From positions 1 to 30,124 of the forward strand of contig PJAB01000308.1 of NCBI GenBank assembly GCA_002887195.1: 30,124 nt of DNA, in the 5' to 3' direction. The notes beneath the pieces were generated by a model, which was not told the origin of the DNA, made no database searches, and saw nothing but the letters and a program-made list of their open reading frames with translations. Below are positions 25,901 through 30,124 of the stretch, piece after piece. The position numbers and the translations under genes were made by a program. Origin of the DNA: Chrysochromulina parva. Taxonomy: Eukaryota; Haptophyta; Prymnesiales; Chrysochromulinaceae. Each line of letters opens with the position of its first letter. Within the stretch, counting starts at the first letter, position 1.

Positions 25901-28353
25901 ACGCGCTGCAGGAGCGCGTGCGCGCGCTGCAGGAGGAGCTCGACGCGCATCGCACCGAGGCGCAGCGCGCATTGGCGCGGCTGCAGGAGCAGGCGATGCG
26001 CCGGCTCATGCAGCTGCCGGTCGCGCGCGCCCTCGGCGCATGGAAGGCCGCCGTGGACGAGCGGCGGCAGCTGCTGCGCGCGACGCAGCGCCTGAGGCAG
26101 CCGGGGCTCGCGAGTGCGTTTGGCGCATGGCTGGCGGTCGCGGCGGAGGCGCGCGAGGCCCGAGAGGCGGCCGAGCGTGAGGCGCTCGAGGAGGCGCGCC
26201 GTCAGGCTGAAGCCGCGCGGCTCGAGGACGCGTATGAACGGGCGCGCGCCGTGGCGGCGCGTGAGCGTGAGGGCCTCGAGGGCGCGCTCGAGGCGGCGAG
26301 GCGCGAGGCGGAGCTCGCGAAGCTCGAGCGCGAGGCTCGAGCGCGGGAGTTGTTCGAGCAGGGCTGCCGCCGCCTCCTCAATGCGCGCCTCGCGCAAGCC
26401 TTCTCGACGTGGACCGACGCCACCGAGGAGCACAGGCGGCTCCGGCGCGCGGCGGCTCACTTCCTCGCGCCGGGGCTCGCGAGCGCCTTTGGGTTCTGGC
26501 GCCAGTTTGCGTACGCGGCGGTGCGCCAGAGGTTGCTCATGGAGCAGCAGGCGATGCAGGTAGGGTACGAGCAGCAGGCGCAGCTCGTGCAGGCGCAGGC
26601 GCAACGAGCGCTCGCGCGGCAAGAGGCGGAGGCCGCGGCCGAACGCCGACGGCTCGAAGACGAGCTGTCCGAGACGCAACGCGAGGCGGACGAGGCGCGC
26701 GCGGACTTGGATCGCGCCGTCTCGGAGCACGAGCAGCGGCTGCAGCTCGCGCGCACAGAGACGGCGCGTGAGCTAGCGATCCGAGATGAGACGGCAGCCA
26801 ATGCGCGCCGTCAGCTCGAGGAGAAGCTCGAGAAGAGTGAGCGTGCGGCGCGGGAGGCCCACGAGGCCCTCGAGCGCTCGGCAAAGCAGCTCGAGGAGCA
26901 GCTCGCGACCCAACGGGCGATCAATGAGCGTTCGCTCGCTGCCAAGGCCGACGGCGAGGCGGCCGAGCGTCGGTTGCTGCAGCGCCGGCTCGAGGCGGCC
27001 GAGCGCGCGGCCGCCGAGCAACGGGAGGCGGCCGAGCGCGCGCGCTCCCTCTTCGAGCAGCGGCTCGAGCTCGCGCGCTCCGATGTGGAACGCGACCTCG
27101 TCGCGCGCGACGTGGTGGCGGCGGCCGAGCGGCGGACGCTACAGCTGCAACTCGACGAGGCCGAGCAAGACGCCGCGGCCGCGCGCGAGGCGTACGAGAG
27201 CCAGCTGCGGCGCGAGGTGGCGGCACGCGAGGCGGCGGTGGCGGCGAGCGAGCTCGTCGCGCGCGCCGCGAGGCTGCAGATGGCCGACGCGCATGGGGTG
27301 GCGCTGGCGAACGCCCTCTCGCCCGTGCGCAGCCGTCGCGGCCCCCCCTCGGCGCCGCCCACGCCCTATGCTGGCGGTGGCGCGCGCTTCGTCGACGAGA
27401 TCGCGACCTCGCCGCGACCTCGCACGCTCGCCAGCGTGGCCCGGGGCGACGCTGACGGCGCGGTCGCGGTGCAGCTGCACCTGCTCGCCGAGCAGCTGAG
27501 CGCCCTCGAGCAGCAACGGCACGCGCCCGAGGAGATGGCCGCCTCGACGGAGCGCCTCGGTGAGCACCTGGACGAGGTGCGCAAGCAGAGCGAGGAGGCC
27601 GCCACACGCCGTCTCGACACGCTCAGCGAGAAGCTCGACGCGGCCGTCCGCGAGGCGTCCGCAGCCGAGGAGCGCGCGGCGTCCGTCGAAGCGCAGCTCG
27701 TGGATCGGCTCGCGGCGGCGGAGGAGAGCCGCCGGCTGCGCGAGCGCATCGTCGTCGAAGAGTCCGAGACGATCCTGATGATGAAGGAGGAGGCGCGGCG
27801 GCAGGCCGAGCGGCAGCGCGAGCTCGAGCGCCAGATTGCCAAGCTCGAGGCGATGGAGGAGGAGCGCCGTGCCGAGCGCGTCGCCGACAAGGCGGTCGAC
27901 AAGGTGGCGGGCAGGGTGGGCGCGGGCGCGTCGAGCATCGACCCGGCGACCCTCAAGGAGCTCGCCGAGCTCAAGGCGGAGCAGGCGCAGACGGGCAAGC
28001 GCGTCGAGGAGCTCAAGGAGCTGCTGCTCAAGATGAGCCTCGGCGGCGGCGGCGACAAGAAGGCGGACAAGCCGCCGCCTCCCAAAGCGCCTCCCGAGCC
28101 CCCTCCCGAGCCCGAGGAGCCACCGGAGCCACCCGAGCCGCCCGAGCCGCCCGAGCCACCGGAGCCACCGGAGCCACCGGAGCCACCGGAGCCCAAGCCA
28201 CCGTCGCCACAGCGCAAGCCGCCGCCACAGCGACCCACGCCGCAGGCGCCGCAGCCAACCAAGTTTGAGCAGATGCTCAAGCAGCCGGGCGCATACTCAG
28301 AGGATGACATGCTCAACGAGGCGCTGGGGCTGTTCACCGACAAGGCGTGGTAG
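15268..28353 (+). CDS. Giant SFI1-like coiled-coil repeat protein (4361 aa, intronless)
   Basis: A single 13-kb frame runs from ATG 15268 to TAG 28351. Residues 1-63 are a Ser/Glu-acidic head with CK2-type sites, followed by a basic KKRRKKKKRP patch, nine prolines and coiled coil. Much of residues 766-3755 is repeats with an aromatic-basic core like AFxxWR and LARSFRSWAEWL, tryptophans spaced about 28-34 residues apart, linked by Arg/Glu/Ala-rich coiled coil. This resembles SFI1 centrin-binding repeats (AX7LLX3F/LX2W). Three layers occur: tryptophan blocks (766-845, 1050-1311), a block of about 140-aa units (1511-2325) and a block of about 125-155-aa units (2875-3755). A further coiled coil (to about 4260), an EPP repeat and a short conserved-looking tail (FEQMLKQPGAYSEDDMLNEA) finish it. 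Known SFI1-like proteins form centrin fibres at centrosomes and basal bodies; a basal-body or rootlet scaffold role is inferred. The start has a weak context (C at -3). Confidence 0.85.
15559..15585 (+). repeat. CCG tract coding nine prolines
   Basis: Nine consecutive CCG codons begin a Pro-rich stretch (residues 98-106, continuing to about 120) that separates the acidic/basic head of the giant protein from its first coiled coil. Confidence 0.9.
16966..18018 (+). repeat. Two copies of a 48-residue module in the giant protein
   Basis: Copy 1 (residues 567-615, about 16966-17112) and copy 2 (residues 869-916, about 17872-18015) share the frame RPSDxxxxxxGMxxxAxLxxxLxPQxxQALVxDLAxFGxxLxxxxAQP. 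They are separated by coiled coil and two SFI1-like tryptophan segments. The module lacks the tryptophan core, so it is distinct from the other repeats. Confidence 0.85.
20470..21383 (+). repeat. Near-identical 80-bp direct repeat pair in the giant gene
   Basis: Positions 20470-20549 and 21304-21383 (834 bp apart) are the same apart from one substitution (20489 A, 21323 C). They encode RRGGAS, then EQREALTRRVRLPGAFRRLR, inside the 140-aa unit block. Other units of that block are far more diverged at this site. Confidence 0.9.
22900..22923 (+). repeat. GAC tract coding eight aspartates
   Basis: Eight GAC codons follow a run of seven glycines in a linker of the giant protein (residues 2545-2552). 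The linker divides the 140-aa unit block from the later repeat block. Confidence 0.9.
28117..28188 (+). repeat. 9-bp repeat coding eight EPP units
   Basis: Eight tandem 9-bp units of the type GAGCCACCG encode Glu-Pro-Pro repeats (residues 4284-4307) near the C-terminus of the giant protein. Third-position changes (CCA/CCC/CCG) show partial homogenisation: the last units are identical. Confidence 0.9.
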
Positions 28354-28818
28354 CGCGCCGAACCGTCGACCTTAGTTCAGAAATTCGCATACCGCGTTAG
28401 AACTTAGATTCGATACCCATTACTCCTGGCCCGGCCTACCTCGTGCCGAAACGTGTATATGGTTCCCTTCTGCCTAATCCCTAAAAGGACCTACGTAATT
28501 TAAAGGACGCCCACACCTTTCCGTTCCGCTGCTCGCAGTTCGCAACTCAGTTCCCTTGATTCCCTACTTGTACTTATCAATGATTCGATCCCACCGATAC
28601 ATGGCGTGGGGTTCGTACGACTTCTGCGAGAAAGAGTGCAAAGAGTCCCTCCGCGCCGCGGCCGCCCGACGCATACGGCGCGTGCGTGTTTGCACCGTTC
28701 GGTGGGGACACCTCGACGACCTCGACGTCTGCTCGTACGAGACGACCGTCACGGGTGATCATCTGACAGCTCCTGGCGGTACCCGGGAGCGTCTCACAAC
28801 ACACAGGCGCGAGGCGCC
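28354..28818. other. Convergent intergenic region, no gene seen
   Basis: These 465 bp lie between the stop codons of the giant gene (plus) and the kinase-like gene (minus) and should hold both 3' UTRs. The first half is AT-richer. A small hairpin (GGCGC, loop GAG, GCGCC at 28806-28818) directly abuts the kinase-like stop codon. Short open frames here lack recognisable protein character. Confidence 0.6.
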
Positions 28819-30124
28819 CTATCGAAGACTCTCCAGAATTTTCTCCGGCATCAGTTCTGCGAGTTGATGAGGAGACATGTAGTAATGTCGAAGCAACTCC
28901 AACGGTGTCGTGCGGGCGAGCTCGAGGAAGTCGAGTTCTGGTTTGGGCCATTCCTTCGGTTTCGTCTCCTTAATAGCCGCCCAATCCGGATCCTTGGGAG
29001 CGATCTCCTTGACGTGCTCGACGAACTTCTCCATGGGCGCACGGAAGGGCATGTACTCGAGAAGGAAGTCACGGACCTCGCCCTGAGGCACTTCCTTTTC
29101 CTTCGCGTACTCATAATAGGCTCGGATGTACGAGCATTGGATGTTCATGAGCATGCGGACGACGTCAGTCGTCGGGTTGTATTGGTACGCACCTTTCATG
29201 CCTGCGGTGACCTGCCGTGCAAAAGGCGTAAGCGTGCGCGGTGAATGGTGCAGCAGCGCACGGTGTTCATGCATGCATGCGCAGCCTTCGCCATCGTGGG
29301 CTCGGCGAAGGCTCGGCGCGCACCTGCTCGCCGTCGATGAGTGCCATCGACTTTCCAAAGTCAATCATCCAGACATCGATGTCCTCTGGGTCCTTGACGA
29401 CGGCGTCGCGAGCGGTGTCCTTGACGTCGATCATCACGTTGCCGTCGTTGAGATCGCGGTGAGAGAACTCTGAATCTCGGCCGAGCAGCAGCAACTTGCA
29501 TATCTTTTGGACCACCACATGGCATACGGAGCGAAGGTGTGCCGCGAAAGCGACGTCTTCGATGCTGCGCAGTCTCTTGGGGTTTTCGTCGTAGCCTGGA
29601 CCGCGGATGTACTTCTCGAGCTTATCGCCCTGGACAAACTGCATGATCGCGGTGCCACCTGTGTAGCTGTGCACGCGCGGCACTCGGGCACAGCCCAAGG
29701 ATGACATCGAAGGCTTGGAGAGCTCATGAGCAAACTGATTGAGGCGACACTCCTTTTCCATCTCGGCGAGCTGTGTGCTCGCATCCTGCTTCTCCTTGCC
29801 TTCCTTGTCCGTCTTGTCCAGCTTCTTGATTGCTACCTGCTCCTCCTCGCCGGCAGCATTCAGCCGGGACCCGTGGTAGACAGTGCCCCATACTCCTTCG
29901 CCAAGAGGTTTGTCGCGGAGTGTGTATGAAGCAACCTCCGCCTTCACGGTTTCGGCTTGGTTGGCGGGCTTCTTCTCCTCAACCTTGACGGGCTTCTTCC
30001 CCCCCTTGTTGGCCTTCTCGAGCATCTCGATAGCCTTCACGCCCATGAGGTCGGTCAGCTCGCACGCGTCGAAGTAGTCCTCGTCGGGCACGTCGGCGAG
30101 CGTCTTCTCGCCGCCGCACACGGC
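28819..30124 (-). CDS. Protein-kinase-like protein with atypical C-lobe (5' end beyond window)
   Basis: Two exons are visible, complement(28819..29211, 29324..30124), giving 397 residues; the first ATG lies outside the window. Counting from the edge, a Lys-rich linker (about 36-60) leads to a kinase N-lobe: Gly-loop LGEGVWGTVYHG (73-84) and VAIKK near 99. The C-lobe has catalytic-loop HRDLNDGN (221-228) and metal-binding DFG (255-257), so Lys, Asp, Asn and DFG residues for phosphotransfer are all present. The usual APE motif and the long helical C-lobe are not recognisable. Instead, about 140 residues follow (TTDVVRMLMNIQCSYIRAYY, VRDFLLEYMPFRAPMEKF, ELLRHYYMSPHQLAELMPEK). The HRDLxDGNVMID and WMIDFGKS pattern recalls atypical kinases (haspin-like or small-molecule kinase types) more than typical Ser/Thr kinases. 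Substrate unknown. Confidence 0.8.
29212..29323 (-). other. Spliceosomal intron in the kinase-like gene
   Basis: This is a 112-bp GT-AG intron in phase 0. On the minus strand the donor is GAGCAG|GTGCGC and the acceptor GCACGGCAG|GTCACC. It joins IDFGKSMALIDGEQ to VTAGMKGAYQYNP. Without splicing the first frame stops about 55 bp past the donor (TGA at 29267-29269), and the downstream exon would be orphaned. Confidence 0.8.

Noticed and set aside
28556..28867. Possible small plus-strand gene between the giant and kinase-like genes
   Set aside because: It overlaps the kinase-like coding end antisense, has no recognisable motif, and its composition is like a spacer.

Overview
The window looks like GC-rich nuclear DNA from a unicellular eukaryote. 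The evidence is a Golgi-type Qc-SNARE, a half-size ABC transporter with an arginine-rich leader, an RPAP3_C co-chaperone, a DDT/WHIM-type chromatin protein, a very large SFI1-like coiled-coil protein, and two spliceosomal GT-AG introns. A flagellated alga such as a haptophyte would fit the GC-rich third positions, long low-complexity tracts, near absence of introns and cytoskeletal genes. That placement is inference: no marker gene fixes the lineage.

Layout from left to right: (1) a minus-strand gene running off the left edge, with a signal-like leader, one complete NTF2/SnoaL-like module and the start of a second (1-928). (2) A plus-strand ABCB-type half transporter (1396-3429), sharing a divergent promoter region with gene 1 that holds a 22-bp perfect palindrome. 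(3) A minus-strand BET1-like SNARE (4034-4369). (4) A minus-strand unknown 253-aa protein (4887-5648). (5) A minus-strand TPR + RPAP3_C protein (5919-8414). (6) A minus-strand 1913-aa protein joining a glutamine-rich N-terminus, an alternating C2HC/GATA-like zinc-finger array and WHIM-type ISWI-partner motifs (8851-14592). (7) A plus-strand, intronless, 4361-aa SFI1-like coiled-coil protein (15268-28353), divergent from gene 6 across 675 bp. (8) A minus-strand protein-kinase-like gene with one intron, running off the right edge (28819-30124).

The genes do not form a pathway or operon; this is a normal mix of eukaryotic housekeeping and cytoskeletal genes. Two could share a theme: RPAP3_C/TPR proteins include axonemal dynein assembly factors, and SFI1-like proteins act at basal bodies, so both may serve flagella (inference). 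The most unusual items are the zinc-finger/WHIM architecture and the internal repeat hierarchy of the giant protein. I saw no CRISPR array, tRNA, rRNA, transposon or virus gene cluster. All functions are read from motifs by eye; no database search was run.
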